Source: Oceanospirillales bacterium
GTDB lineage: Bacteria > Pseudomonadota > Gammaproteobacteria > Pseudomonadales > Balneatricaceae
NCBI GenBank assembly: GCA_018223185.1
Contig: JAAEYW010000013.1
Location: 37,359-101,358, forward strand
DNA length: 64,000 nucleotides
Direction of reading: 5' to 3'
Below the pieces are notes generated by a model. It saw only the letters and a program-made list of their open reading frames with translations. It had not been told where the DNA came from and did not search any database. The position numbers and the translations under genes are program-made. Below, piece by piece: positions 9,261 through 19,376 of this stretch (its first letter is position 1; each line of letters begins with the position of its first letter).

Positions 9261-10234
9261 CCACTCTCCTTGGTACTATCCTTAGCACTATCAAGCTCCA
9301 GTACCGGAATCATACGGTCGCTATCCGCCGAACGCCGCTTATCACCGGCTGTCCAGTGCAGCAGGCCGCCATCCGGGTTACCTTTCTGTACCTCGTTGCA
9401 GGCATGTATACACTCACTACATTGGGTACAGGTAAATTTGCGCCGTTTGATACTGCGCGCAGGTAAGCGCATTGGACACGCGGTATCACAGGCATTATTA
9501 CAGTCCTTGCACAACGCAGCCCGGGTGCTGTCAAAGCTAACCATCAATGCTTTGGGGTTCATCATCCACAACAGACTCTGCAATACGCCCAGCGCACAGC
9601 CATATTTGCAGAACAGATGCCGGGCAAACAGAAAGTCGCTGAGAAAGACCAGCGTGGCGACGCCGATAAACCATGCCCGCCCTCCGCTCAACTGCAGTTG
9701 CCACAGATCCCGGTACAGCTCCAGCGGTGGCACCAGATAACCCAGCAACCCTACCGCCCATATCAGAGCAATCGCCGAACTACTGAAAATCAGCATCAGC
9801 CAGGCGCTAAGACTGTGAGGTTTACTGCCTTTTTCCCAAAGGGTAGGCCGACCAATCAGCCTCTGCATCTGGCCGTTAATCAGCTCCACGACTGAAAAAT
9901 GGGGACACAGCCAGCCACAGTAAAGCCGTCCATACCTGACGGCGATCCAGATTCCAGCAATCACCAGCACCACAATGGGCAGCAGTACCCGCAACAGAAT
10001 CTGTACTGCAGCATCAGAACCACCTGCCCCGGCAACCGCCTGATCGATGCCCAGTCCCAGCGACTGCCCAAACAGAATAAAATGCCCCTGAGTCAGGTCA
10101 TAGCGGAACAGATCGGTTACGGGAGCCAACAGAAACAGAATGAAGAAGACACTGCGGCTAAGGTTTCGGTAGAACTGCTGAGGCTGGTACATCAGAATAT
10201 CCAGAAGCACTCCCCCCACTGGAGGGGAGCGCAT
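9257..10234 (-). CDS. CcoG-like membrane polyferredoxin in the nor operon
   Basis: Up to 325 residues, of the CcoG/RdxA/FixG-like type. Several membrane helices occupy residues 25-240, with cysteine motifs CGWLCPHFS and CKYGCALGV facing the membrane edge. Two 4Fe-4S clusters of ferredoxin type follow: CKDCNNACDTACP and CTQCSECIHACN. CcoG reduces copper for cytochrome oxidase assembly, while NosR/NapH relatives pass electrons. Here it lies between norB and norE, so a role in NO reductase assembly or electron supply is inferred. The ATG at 10234 is used; an ATG at 10192, after a GC-rich hairpin, is equally possible. Confidence 0.82.
   Translation of the reverse strand: MRSPPVGGVLLDILMYQPQQFYRNLSRSVFFILFLLAPVTDLFRYDLTQGHFILFGQSLGLGIDQAVAGAGGSDAAVQILLRVLLPIVVLVIAGIWIAVRYGRLYCGWLCPHFSVVELINGQMQRLIGRPTLWEKGSKPHSLSAWLMLIFSSSAIALIWAVGLLGYLVPPLELYRDLWQLQLSGGRAWFIGVATLVFLSDFLFARHLFCKYGCALGVLQSLLWMMNPKALMVSFDSTRAALCKDCNNACDTACPMRLPARSIKRRKFTCTQCSECIHACNEVQKGNPDGGLLHWTAGDKRRSADSDRMIPVLELDSAKDSTKESG
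10210..10229. other. GC-rich hairpin between norB and the CcoG-like gene
   Basis: A CTCCCC arm pairs with GGGGAG across an 8-nt centre that is itself partly complementary. It begins 12 bp after the norB stop in transcription order. It may protect norCB mRNA or lower downstream expression. If the next gene starts at 10192 the hairpin is fully intergenic. Confidence 0.45.
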
Positions 10235-10240
10235 TTCCCG

Positions 10241-11653
<1,413 letters not shown>

Positions 11654-12088
11654 TTAGCCCTGAATATTCGGTGGCCAGTTATTGGCTTTGATTTCTGAGG
11701 AGTATTTCAGGAACGCTGCAATTGCATCCAGCTCCTGATCAGTCAGGTTAAACTGAGGCATACTACGGCGACCCGGAATACCATTCACCGGACGGCTCTG
11801 GATAAACCCTTTAATCGCCTCTTTGCTGTGGCCGAATCGCTCATAAACATTACCCAGTTCCGGCGCGAAATACGCCCCTTCGCCCAGTAACGTATGGCAG
11901 CCTATGCAGTTATTGTCTTCCCAGACCTTCTTACCGAGAGCAACCTCTTCAGTCAGGTTCTGGCGGTTATCCTGTTCAGGTAAGCCCCGTACGGAATGCG
12001 TGGTCAGTCCAATCAGCAACAGAAAGAAGAACAAGCTTCCTCCGAAGAAAATATTCCTGGCCATCGATTTGGTAAACGTTTCGTTCAT
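11654..12088 (-). CDS. norC: Nitric oxide reductase cytochrome c subunit C
   Basis: 144 residues from the ATG at 12088; the frame is open further upstream but this start gives the family's normal N-terminus and length. One uncleaved membrane helix (about residues 14-29) anchors a periplasmic cytochrome c domain. The haem-attachment motif is C61-I-G-C64-H65 and the axial methionine is in SMPQFNLTDQELD. It passes electrons to NorB. It is first in the operon; an FNR/DNR-type box lies at 12190-12203, about 100 bp before the start. Confidence 0.96.
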   Translation of the reverse strand: MNETFTKSMARNIFFGGSLFFFLLLIGLTTHSVRGLPEQDNRQNLTEEVALGKKVWEDNNCIGCHTLLGEGAYFAPELGNVYERFGHSKEAIKGFIQSRPVNGIPGRRSMPQFNLTDQELDAIAAFLKYSSEIKANNWPPNIQG

Positions 12089-12189
12089 AAGGTATCTCCA
12101 ACCCTTAAACTGTGGCCGGCAACCTGAAACGGCTGCCTTGTAGCAATTCACTACGTGCCGCAATTGTCGCCACTTACCGAAACACCACC

Positions 12190-12203
12190 TTGACCACCGT
12201 CAA
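12190..12203. promoter_or_regulatory. DNR/FNR box upstream of norC
   Basis: TTGACCACCGTCAA is a perfect dyad of the form TTGAC-N4-GTCAA, the usual DNR/FNR-type site in nor promoters. It lies 101 bp before the norC ATG and about 95 bp before the divergent small gene, so it could serve either direction. Confidence 0.75.
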
Positions 12204-12298
12204 TTTTCAGAAAATACCCGAGCGTTTTTATAGGTTTTTAGAAAGATCTGAGCTATTAATGAGCATATGAATAGATTTTCAACAGGTTGAAGACCGCT

Positions 12299-12697
12299 AT
12301 GCGCCACCCCGGATCGCCATCAGACAGAAACCAACTGGCTATCGCCGCTCAGTCACTTTATCTGATAAATTTACTGGCGCTGCCTGGTATTGCGTTACTG
12401 ACTCTCTGTTTTCTACGCTGGAAATACAGGCACAGCAGGAACACACTGGGTCGCTGCCACCTGCGTCAGGCGTGCCTGATAACCGGGTGGTTTTGTCTTA
12501 TCGTGATTGGCGGGGGAGTAACACTCTGGGGTTTGCTGGCAGAAAGTGCAGCGGGAATCTCGATGATTCTGCTCTATCTGATTGTGATGCATACTGGTTT
12601 TGTTCTGCTGGGTATCTTCGCTCTGGCGAAAGCAATCAGCGGCCAGCACTTCCACCCGGGAAACCGCTGCTGTCCAGAAACCCGTTTTGACCGTTAA
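12299..12697 (+). CDS. Hypothetical small membrane protein divergent from norC
   Basis: About 132 residues, not recognised. Three hydrophobic segments are apparent (about 17-35 with LYLINLLALPGIALLTL, 58-78, and 83-103). The middle of the protein is basic (RWKYRHSRNTLGRCHLRQ), suggesting a cytosolic loop. The C-terminus has a CC pair. A TTG at 12287 could extend it by four residues; the ATG at 12299 is preferred. It is divergent from norC with a DNR-type box between, so it may be an NO-responsive accessory gene, but this rests on position only. Confidence 0.6.
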   Translation: MRHPGSPSDRNQLAIAAQSLYLINLLALPGIALLTLCFLRWKYRHSRNTLGRCHLRQACLITGWFCLIVIGGGVTLWGLLAESAAGISMILLYLIVMHTGFVLLGIFALAKAISGQHFHPGNRCCPETRFDR

Positions 12698-12801
12698 GGT
12701 TATCCCGCTGTTCAAACAGGTATAGGGGCCGTATTCACGAGGGCACGGGTATTACGAATGTCTGACGTAAAACAAACCGCTCTACAATCAACCGTAAACC
12801 A

Positions 12802-12816
12802 CCGGAGCGCCTCCGG
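12802..12816. other. Perfect short hairpin between convergent genes
   Basis: A CCGGAG arm pairs with CTCCGG around a CGC loop, in the 196-bp gap between two convergent genes. It may end transcription or stabilise 3' ends, but no T-run follows in either direction. Confidence 0.35.
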
Positions 12817-12893
12817 CGATTGAAGACACTCCCTTAGCCCTTTATGCGTGCATGGAACACTCACCAATAGTTGCCTGGCGATAGCACCTGGCA

Positions 12894-13472
12894 TCAGTAC
12901 AAACGGGCTTTATCCCGGGCAGCCGCAGCACCACTGTGGTCACCGCCTTCACTGCGAATATCAGCAATCAGAATCCAGAATTTACGCTCCAGTGCTGACT
13001 GCCCCCTGGCTAGTGTCAGGCCTTTCAGAGCAAACTGTTCTGCTTGCAGATACTGACCTTGCTGACGACGCAGATCGGCCAGTTGCATGTACACGTGAGG
13101 ATCCCGGGGAGCAATCCTCTGCGCCCGTTCAAGACTGCTCTGTGCGGCACTGAACTCGCCCTGTTTCTGCTGTTCCTCAGCGCCCTGAAGCAGTGCGATG
13201 ACAGCAGGGTTACTGCTGGACACAGGCGTTGGCGCAGCAACCTGACTGCTCATCTGACTGTTCACAACGGTGAACCCCTGACCGGTATCGACAGGCGTAG
13301 TAACGGCCGTTCCTGAACTGACATTCTGATCGATCATCACCCCGTTTCCAGTTGTCGAACGGGATACCGAACGGTCTTCAACAATCGGGTTTATATTGGC
13401 ATTACCGCCCATACACCCCACCAGCAATGATGTTAAGAGCAGCCCACAACCCGTTGTTATAACTTTACTCAT
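12894..13472 (-). CDS. TPR-repeat lipoprotein next to PBP1B
   Basis: 192 residues from the ATG at 13472. The N-terminus is a lipoprotein signal, with lipobox LLVGC at about residues 15-19 and cysteine as the first mature residue. A low-complexity S/T/V-rich linker runs to about residue 95. Tetratricopeptide repeats follow (ALLQGAEEQQKQGEFSAAQ, ERAQRIAPRDPHVYMQLADL, QAEQFALKGLTLARG). It starts 4 bp after the mrcB stop, so it is cotranscribed. Position and design suggest an outer-membrane lipoprotein helper of PBP1B, by analogy with LpoB or CsiV-type activators, but it is not LpoB by sequence. That role is inferred. Confidence 0.8.
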   Translation of the reverse strand: MSKVITTGCGLLLTSLLVGCMGGNANINPIVEDRSVSRSTTGNGVMIDQNVSSGTAVTTPVDTGQGFTVVNSQMSSQVAAPTPVSSSNPAVIALLQGAEEQQKQGEFSAAQSSLERAQRIAPRDPHVYMQLADLRRQQGQYLQAEQFALKGLTLARGQSALERKFWILIADIRSEGGDHSGAAAARDKARLY

Positions 13473-13476
13473 ATGT

Positions 13477-15822
13477 CTATTCCGTTCTGAACCAACGCTT
13501 GAGAAGATCAAGCGGATTACTGATAACGTTATCACCGCACCCGGACGATTCCTTAGGTTCAGTGCCTTCAATAAATGGCAGTTGTCGGGCACCTTCGCAC
13601 CCTTCACCAGACATCAGCCCTGAGGAATCTTCGACCCAGTGATAGCTGATCGTGTCGGACCTTTCCGCCATGAAAGGCTGTGGCCGGGCCTGCACCATAA
13701 ACTCGGTCCATACCCGCAGAGCACCACTACTGCCGGTCAGAGGCAGCGGTTTATTATCATCCAGACCCAGCCAGACAACCGCCAGCCGATCGCCGGCAAA
13801 TCCGGCAAACCAGCTGTCACGCTGATCATTAGTGGTGCCGGTTTTACCCGCCACGGTAAGCTCCTGCGGCAATCGATTATACACCGAACGGGCAGTACCC
13901 TCGCGCACAACCTCCTGTAAACCGTACTGAATCAGATGTACCGGACCGGAAGCAACAGTCTGCAGCATATTGTACGAATAGCGGGAAAGTTCCTCATTCT
14001 CGTTATCCGTTACCATCCGGATAGCCCGCATCGGCACCTGAAAGCCGTTTCCGGCGATAGTCTGATAAAGCTGTGCCACTTCCAGTGGCGATAACGCAGT
14101 AGAGCCGAGCAACATCGAAGGGTATTCATCGACGTCTCGCTGCAACCCCAGTCGCTTCAGCATATCCACCACTCTTGATGTGCCTACTTCAAGCCCCAGA
14201 CGGGCTGATGACTGATTGTAGGAGTGTGACAGCGCCGTATGCAACGGTACCGGACCGTGACTGGTGCGGCTGTAGTTTTGTGGTTGCCAAACATCGCCGT
14301 TCGGCAGTTTCACCTCGATCGGCTCATCCTCTATGATCGAAGCGAGGGTATAGTCACCTTCCAGCGCGGCCAGATATACCACCGGTTTAATCAGCGAACC
14401 TACCGGGCGCAGAGTATCCAGAGCCCGGTTAAACCCCTGGTAGCGGGTGTTGCGGCCTCCGACAATAGCCAGCACTTCGCCACTCAGCGGGTTACTCACG
14501 ACCATGCTGCCCTCCAGCTCTTTGACCGGTTTACCATAACGCTGCTGTAATTTACCGATCACACTGACCAGGCTGTTTTCTGCGCGTGTCTGAGCAATCG
14601 GATCCAACGCGGTAAACACCCGTAGTCCCTCACTGTTGAGTGCCTCTTCGGGATACTCTTCCCGCAACTGCCGCTTCACCAGATCCAGATAGGCAGGATA
14701 AGCACCCTTGAGCAGACTCTGCTGCTTCACCACACCCAATGGCTGTTTCTCAGCCTCCCCCCGCTCCTCCAGGGTGATACTGCCCTGTTCCTGCAGCACT
14801 TTGAGCACCAGATTACGGCGTTCAATGGCACGCTGAGGATGACGGCGGGGATCATAGAAGGAGGGGCCCTTGACCATTGCCGCCATCAGCGCGACCTGAT
14901 GCAGTTTCAACTCTCTGATCGGCTGGGCGAATAGATACTGACTGGCCAGACCAAAGCCATGAATCGCACGGGAGCCCTCCTGTCCCAGATACACTTCGTT
15001 GAGATAGGCTTCGAGAATCTCATCCTTGCTGTAGTGCAGATCCAGCAACAGCGCCATCGGAATCTCGGCCAGCTTACGACTCAGAGAGCGTTCAGAACTG
15101 AGATAGAAGTTTTTAATCAACTGTTGCGTCAGGGTGCTGCCGCCCTGCACAAATCGCCCAGCTTTAATATTAGCGACCATGGCCCGGGCAATCCCTTTGG
15201 GAGAGATACCGAAGTGACTGTAATAGTTACGATCCTCAATAGCGATCAGCGCATCGAGCAGATGGGGTGGCGCTTCAGACAACTGAATCAGATCACGGTC
15301 TTCATTATCTTTGGGGTAGATACCACCAATCAGCACGGGCTCTAAACGCGCCAGCGGCAGCTGACCGCCGGACTCATCACGGATACGGGTGAGCGTATCG
15401 CCGCTGAAATCGATCAGCAGTTTACGGGCGCTCTCCTGGCCGTCGGGGAAATCAAAACCACGGGTAAACACCCGCACCCGGGAGGTCGCCCATTCAGCAG
15501 TGCCCGGCTGAGACGCACGGGAGGTAAACTGATACCCCAGACCTTTCAGCTCGATTTTCAGGTCGTCCCGACTCAGCTGCTGACCGGGAAACAGCTCCAG
15601 AGGACGGGCATACACTTTCGCCGGCAGCGCCCAGCGCTTACCCTCAAATTTAGCCCTGACCTGAGCATCAAGATACACCAGCCCGACGGCGGCAATAATC
15701 AGCATCACCAGAGAAACTTTCAGCAACAGTATAAACAGCCTACGTTTCCAGGAGGGCTTATTTGACTTCGTTTTGCGACTCTTTTGGGAACGGGATGATG
15801 CTGCCCCTCTCTTTTTTGCCAT
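13477..15822 (-). CDS. mrcB: Penicillin-binding protein 1B
   Basis: 781 residues. A basic cytosolic tail precedes one membrane helix (about 28-48). A UvrB-like UB2H domain follows (about 70-150), then the glycosyltransferase domain with IEDRNYYSHFGI and GGSTLTQQLIKNFYL near 190-240. The transpeptidase domain has its active serine in GSLIKPVVYL and the KTGTTNDQRDSWFAG motif. The UB2H domain and FxPRL-type opening mark it as PBP1B rather than PBP1A. It polymerises and cross-links peptidoglycan in the periplasm. A TPR lipoprotein gene follows immediately. Confidence 0.95.
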   Translation of the reverse strand: MAKKRGAASSRSQKSRKTKSNKPSWKRRLFILLLKVSLVMLIIAAVGLVYLDAQVRAKFEGKRWALPAKVYARPLELFPGQQLSRDDLKIELKGLGYQFTSRASQPGTAEWATSRVRVFTRGFDFPDGQESARKLLIDFSGDTLTRIRDESGGQLPLARLEPVLIGGIYPKDNEDRDLIQLSEAPPHLLDALIAIEDRNYYSHFGISPKGIARAMVANIKAGRFVQGGSTLTQQLIKNFYLSSERSLSRKLAEIPMALLLDLHYSKDEILEAYLNEVYLGQEGSRAIHGFGLASQYLFAQPIRELKLHQVALMAAMVKGPSFYDPRRHPQRAIERRNLVLKVLQEQGSITLEERGEAEKQPLGVVKQQSLLKGAYPAYLDLVKRQLREEYPEEALNSEGLRVFTALDPIAQTRAENSLVSVIGKLQQRYGKPVKELEGSMVVSNPLSGEVLAIVGGRNTRYQGFNRALDTLRPVGSLIKPVVYLAALEGDYTLASIIEDEPIEVKLPNGDVWQPQNYSRTSHGPVPLHTALSHSYNQSSARLGLEVGTSRVVDMLKRLGLQRDVDEYPSMLLGSTALSPLEVAQLYQTIAGNGFQVPMRAIRMVTDNENEELSRYSYNMLQTVASGPVHLIQYGLQEVVREGTARSVYNRLPQELTVAGKTGTTNDQRDSWFAGFAGDRLAVVWLGLDDNKPLPLTGSSGALRVWTEFMVQARPQPFMAERSDTISYHWVEDSSGLMSGEGCEGARQLPFIEGTEPKESSGCGDNVISNPLDLLKRWFRTE

Positions 15823-15841
15823 TGGCTACGTATAATCCTCT

Positions 15842-17530
15842 GTGAATTCCGGCAATTACTTAAAAAATATGACTCAAGAACTGATCACAGCCCTCTCAGA
15901 ACCAAAACATTATCCTCACCCGGTCTCAGAGATCCGGGTGATTGAGACGCATATCTCCTGGGTAATTCTGACCGGTGAGATCGCCTATAAAATCAAAAAA
16001 CCGGTCAACTTTGGTTTCCTTGATTTTACCAGTCTGGAGAGCCGCAAACACTATTGCTATGAAGAGCTCCGCCTGAATCAGAGACTCGCTCCGGATATTT
16101 ATCAGGAAGTTGTCGCAATTTGTGGCTCGCCGGCCACCCCTAAATTAACCCGCCTGGAATTAACCAATCCTGAACCGGCTGTTATCCCTTCAAAAAAACA
16201 AGTTTCAACCGCAGACACGACAACAGACTCTGACTCGCTCACTGCAGAGAGTGACAACTCTGAAATAAATAGTGCTGCAGAACCATTCGAGTATGCCGTA
16301 AAAATGCGGCAGTTTGATGATGCACTGCGGCTAGATCGCCTGTTACAGAAAAACGCCCTGACCAACGCTCACATTGACGCGCTGAGCCAGCAGATCGCTG
16401 ATTTTCACCTTGTTGTCCCCCATGCCAGCAACGATGGTCCCTGGGGCGAACCTGATACTGTATGGCAGGTGGTCAGCGACAATTTCGCTCACACAGGAGA
16501 GCATCTCAACTCACTCGATGACTGGATGGAACTGCAACAGCTTGCCTATCAGGTCAGTCAGCAGTTCCGCAGTCTGTCTTCAAAAATTGAACAACGCAAG
16601 CGCGAGGGTAATATTCGCGAATGCCACGGCGATCTGCACCTGGCCAATACAACCCTGCTGGACAACCAGGTCAGACTGTTTGACTGCATTGAGTTTAATC
16701 TGGAGTTCCGCTGGATCGACACCATCTGCGATCTGGCATTCCTGCTGATGGACCTGGAAGCCAATCAGCAGCACGCTTTTGCCAATCGCTGCCTGAACCG
16801 CTATCTGGAGATCACCGGCGACTATGACGGCACCCAGCTACTTAATTTTTATAAGGGCTATCGGGCGATGGTCCGCGCCAAGGTTGCTGTCATCGGCAAA
16901 GAGCGCGATCTTGTAGAATACCGCCGCTATATAAGACTGGCGTTAAGTTATGCCAACAAACCCTCCCCGGTACTATTTCTGATGCATGGCGTTTCCGGCA
17001 GCGGAAAAAGCTATCTGAGCCAGCAATTACTGGAACACAGCGGCGCTATCCGTATCCGCTCAGACGTTGAGCGCAAGCGCCTGCACCGGGAGCTCAGCCT
17101 GAAAGGGGAAAATCTGGAGATGTATGGCAATGAGATGAATGTACATACCTTCAATCATCTTAAAGCGCTAACCCAGAAGCTGCTCAGAGCGGGTGAAACG
17201 GTGATCGTTGATGCAACCTTTATTCGTGAGCGTACCCGCCAGAGTTATATCCGCATAGCTGAAAAACTGGGAGTTGAGATTCGCATAATATCCTGCACCT
17301 GCAATCAGACATTAATGGAGCAGCGTCTTGAACGCCGCATCGCAGAGGGAGCAGACCCTTCAGATGCGGATGTGAAGATCATGCAACAACAGCAGAAAAT
17401 CAAGCAACCCTTAACCCGGGCAGAGCAACTCTACTGCTACAGAGTGGATACTAACTCTGCCAATCCGATTGAAAACCTTTTCGAACTGATCAGACAAGAC
17501 CCCCTGATCACGCTGCCTTTAAAAGACTGA
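15842..17530 (+). CDS. Fusion of APH-like phosphotransferase and P-loop kinase
   Basis: Up to 562 residues. The N-terminal half is an aminoglycoside-phosphotransferase-like fold with the catalytic loop CHGDLHLAN and the metal-binding DCIEFN (about residues 260-285). The C-terminal part is a separate P-loop kinase with Walker A GVSGSGKS at about 383-390 and IRSDVERKR after it, similar to zeta-toxin/gluconate-kinase folds. Such fusions are common in proteobacteria and their substrate is unknown; a role in drug resistance should not be assumed. A GTG at 15842 or an ATG at 15869 could be the start. A Ser/Thr/Glu-rich insert lies near residues 115-145. Divergent from mrcB. Confidence 0.82.
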   Translation: MNSGNYLKNMTQELITALSEPKHYPHPVSEIRVIETHISWVILTGEIAYKIKKPVNFGFLDFTSLESRKHYCYEELRLNQRLAPDIYQEVVAICGSPATPKLTRLELTNPEPAVIPSKKQVSTADTTTDSDSLTAESDNSEINSAAEPFEYAVKMRQFDDALRLDRLLQKNALTNAHIDALSQQIADFHLVVPHASNDGPWGEPDTVWQVVSDNFAHTGEHLNSLDDWMELQQLAYQVSQQFRSLSSKIEQRKREGNIRECHGDLHLANTTLLDNQVRLFDCIEFNLEFRWIDTICDLAFLLMDLEANQQHAFANRCLNRYLEITGDYDGTQLLNFYKGYRAMVRAKVAVIGKERDLVEYRRYIRLALSYANKPSPVLFLMHGVSGSGKSYLSQQLLEHSGAIRIRSDVERKRLHRELSLKGENLEMYGNEMNVHTFNHLKALTQKLLRAGETVIVDATFIRERTRQSYIRIAEKLGVEIRIISCTCNQTLMEQRLERRIAEGADPSDADVKIMQQQQKIKQPLTRAEQLYCYRVDTNSANPIENLFELIRQDPLITLPLKD

Positions 17531-17610
17531 ACAGTGTAACGGAATGCCGCAATACCGGATTTTGATTCAAGAGAATGGGGAAACTAAGGGTTGAACGAAT
17601 AGAAGTGAAG

Positions 17611-18393
17611 TCACAAAAGACCGTTTCGTTTAGCACCCGGCTGGCTGATAAAAACAGAACCGGATACGGTTTCAACTTTTCGCACCGATACCTGATAAAG
17701 CGCGCTGAGGTGCTCTTCAGTCATCACTTCGTCAACCGGCCCTGCTGCAACCATCCGCCCCTGCTGTAACAGTACCACCCGGTCTGCCAGTTGCGCGGCC
17801 AGATTAAGGTCATGCAACACACAACAGACCGATACTCCGGTAGCCGCGATCGCCCTGATCTGTTGCAGCAGCAATTGCTGATATCTCAGATCCATCTCGC
17901 TGACAGGCTCATCCAGTAATAACACCTGACAATCGGGACCGGTCTGGGCCAGCACACGGGCAACCTGCACCCGCTGCTGTTCACCACCGGAGAGAGAGGT
18001 ATAGTCCCGCAAAGCGAGCGATTCAAGTTCAAACTGCTGCAGACAAGCAGCAACCCTTGCCGCAGTCGCATCCCGGTCCAGCATCAAAGGATAGCAACCC
18101 AATGCCACCACCTCCTCTACCCGGAAGGGAAAGTTGAGCGGCTGCTGCTGAGTATACATCGCCAGATAGCGCGCCCTTAGCTGCGGCTCAATTGAGGACA
18201 ACGAAACGCCATCCAGACAGACCTGACCGAGGTCCGCCGGATTCAGACCACAGAGTAGCCCCAGCAGAGTGGACTTTCCCGCCCCGTTTGGCCCCAGCAG
18301 CACGGTAACCTCTCCCGCGTGCAGCTCAAGAGATATATTGTTCAACAGCGTTTTGCCGTTTCGCTTCAGACTCAGACCGGATGCCGTTAACAT
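17611..18393 (-). CDS. hmuV: Haem-type ABC transporter ATP-binding protein
   Basis: 260 residues. Walker A GPNGAGKS is at 34-41, the signature LSGGEQQ at 134-140, Walker B VLLLDE at 157-162, and the switch histidine is in VLHDLNLAAQ. The opening and the overlap with a FecCD permease place it in the HmuV/BtuD/FecE group; HmuV is the closest by its overall pattern. It powers uptake of haem or another chelate across the inner membrane. Its start overlaps the end of the permease gene by 7 bp. No periplasmic binding protein or receptor lies in the window, so the substrate is inferred. Confidence 0.85.
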   Translation of the reverse strand: MLTASGLSLKRNGKTLLNNISLELHAGEVTVLLGPNGAGKSTLLGLLCGLNPADLGQVCLDGVSLSSIEPQLRARYLAMYTQQQPLNFPFRVEEVVALGCYPLMLDRDATAARVAACLQQFELESLALRDYTSLSGGEQQRVQVARVLAQTGPDCQVLLLDEPVSEMDLRYQQLLLQQIRAIAATGVSVCCVLHDLNLAAQLADRVVLLQQGRMVAAGPVDEVMTEEHLSALYQVSVRKVETVSGSVFISQPGAKRNGLL

Positions 18394-19376
18394 ACTCTCA
18401 GCTCCCGCTTACGCCGGGTTAACAACAACAGAAAAAACGGCCCGCCCACCAGCGCAGTGACAATGCCCACCGGCAGCTCTGCAGGACTTACCAGCAGCCG
18501 CGAAACAATATCGGCAACGGTCAGCAGCACAGCGCCAAGCAGACCCGACAGAGGCAGAAGGCGGCGGTTATCGGGACCGGTTAATAAGCGTACCAGATGG
18601 GGCACCACCAAACCGACAAAACCGATAATGCCGGTCAGCGCCACAACCGCTCCGACACCCAGAGCGATCAACAGAATCATGACTCGTTTACAACGCACTA
18701 CATCCAGCCCCAGCAAACCGGCCTGCTGTTCTCCCAGCAATAGTATGTTGAGCTTTTGCCCATAGCGGGGCAGCATCCATAACACCGGCACTGCCGCTAT
18801 CAGCAGCACCAGCAGATCCTGCCAGCGACTATGACTAAGGCTGCCCAGTAACCAGAAACTCAGCTGCCGCAACTGCTGATCCGCCGCGAGGTATTTCAGC
18901 CCGCCAAGACCGGCCAGGGCAATCGCATTGATGGCGATACCACACAGCAGCATATTGGTGACCGAAACCCCCTGAAGAGTGACCGACAGCCGGGCCACCA
19001 GCAAAGTCGTCAGCACACCGCCGGTGAACGCCGCCAGTGGCAGCATCAGCCCCCCCAGCAGATAGACTGAACTGCCAAGCAACACCATCATCACACCGGC
19101 ACTGAGCGCCGCTCCGGCGGAGATACCGATCAGACCAGGATCAGCCAGAGGATTACGAAACAGCGATTGCGCGGCGGCTCCGGTGATTGCTAACAGGGCT
19201 CCGGCCAGAAGCGTCAGTAACAGCCGCGGCAGCCGCAACTGCCAGAACACCTGACTGGCAACAGAATCATCAAACACCCCCTTCAGATCCAGGGTCACCG
19301 GACCGGTAGAAAGTGAAAAGAACACTGATAACACCAATGAAAACCATAATACAATCAATACATTGCGGTGACTCAT
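18387..19376 (-). CDS. hmuU: FecCD-family ABC permease, haem type
   Basis: 329 residues with about nine to ten membrane helices. Family signatures include NPLADPGLIGISAGAALSAG near residue 75 and GFVGLVVPHLVRLLTGPDNR near 255, the conserved loop that meets the ATPase. It forms the inner-membrane channel for haem, siderophore or cobalamin import. It starts within the stop of tonB (TGATG overlap) and overlaps hmuV, forming a tight tonB-hmuU-hmuV operon. The haem assignment rests on its pairing with the HmuV-like ATPase. Confidence 0.85.
   Translation of the reverse strand: MSHRNVLIVLWFSLVLSVFFSLSTGPVTLDLKGVFDDSVASQVFWQLRLPRLLLTLLAGALLAITGAAAQSLFRNPLADPGLIGISAGAALSAGVMMVLLGSSVYLLGGLMLPLAAFTGGVLTTLLVARLSVTLQGVSVTNMLLCGIAINAIALAGLGGLKYLAADQQLRQLSFWLLGSLSHSRWQDLLVLLIAAVPVLWMLPRYGQKLNILLLGEQQAGLLGLDVVRCKRVMILLIALGVGAVVALTGIIGFVGLVVPHLVRLLTGPDNRRLLPLSGLLGAVLLTVADIVSRLLVSPAELPVGIVTALVGGPFFLLLLTRRKRELRVC

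Noticed and set aside
15842..17530. Antibiotic resistance gene call for the APH-like protein
   Set aside because: The fusion with a P-loop kinase and chromosomal setting match housekeeping homologues; resistance is not supported.
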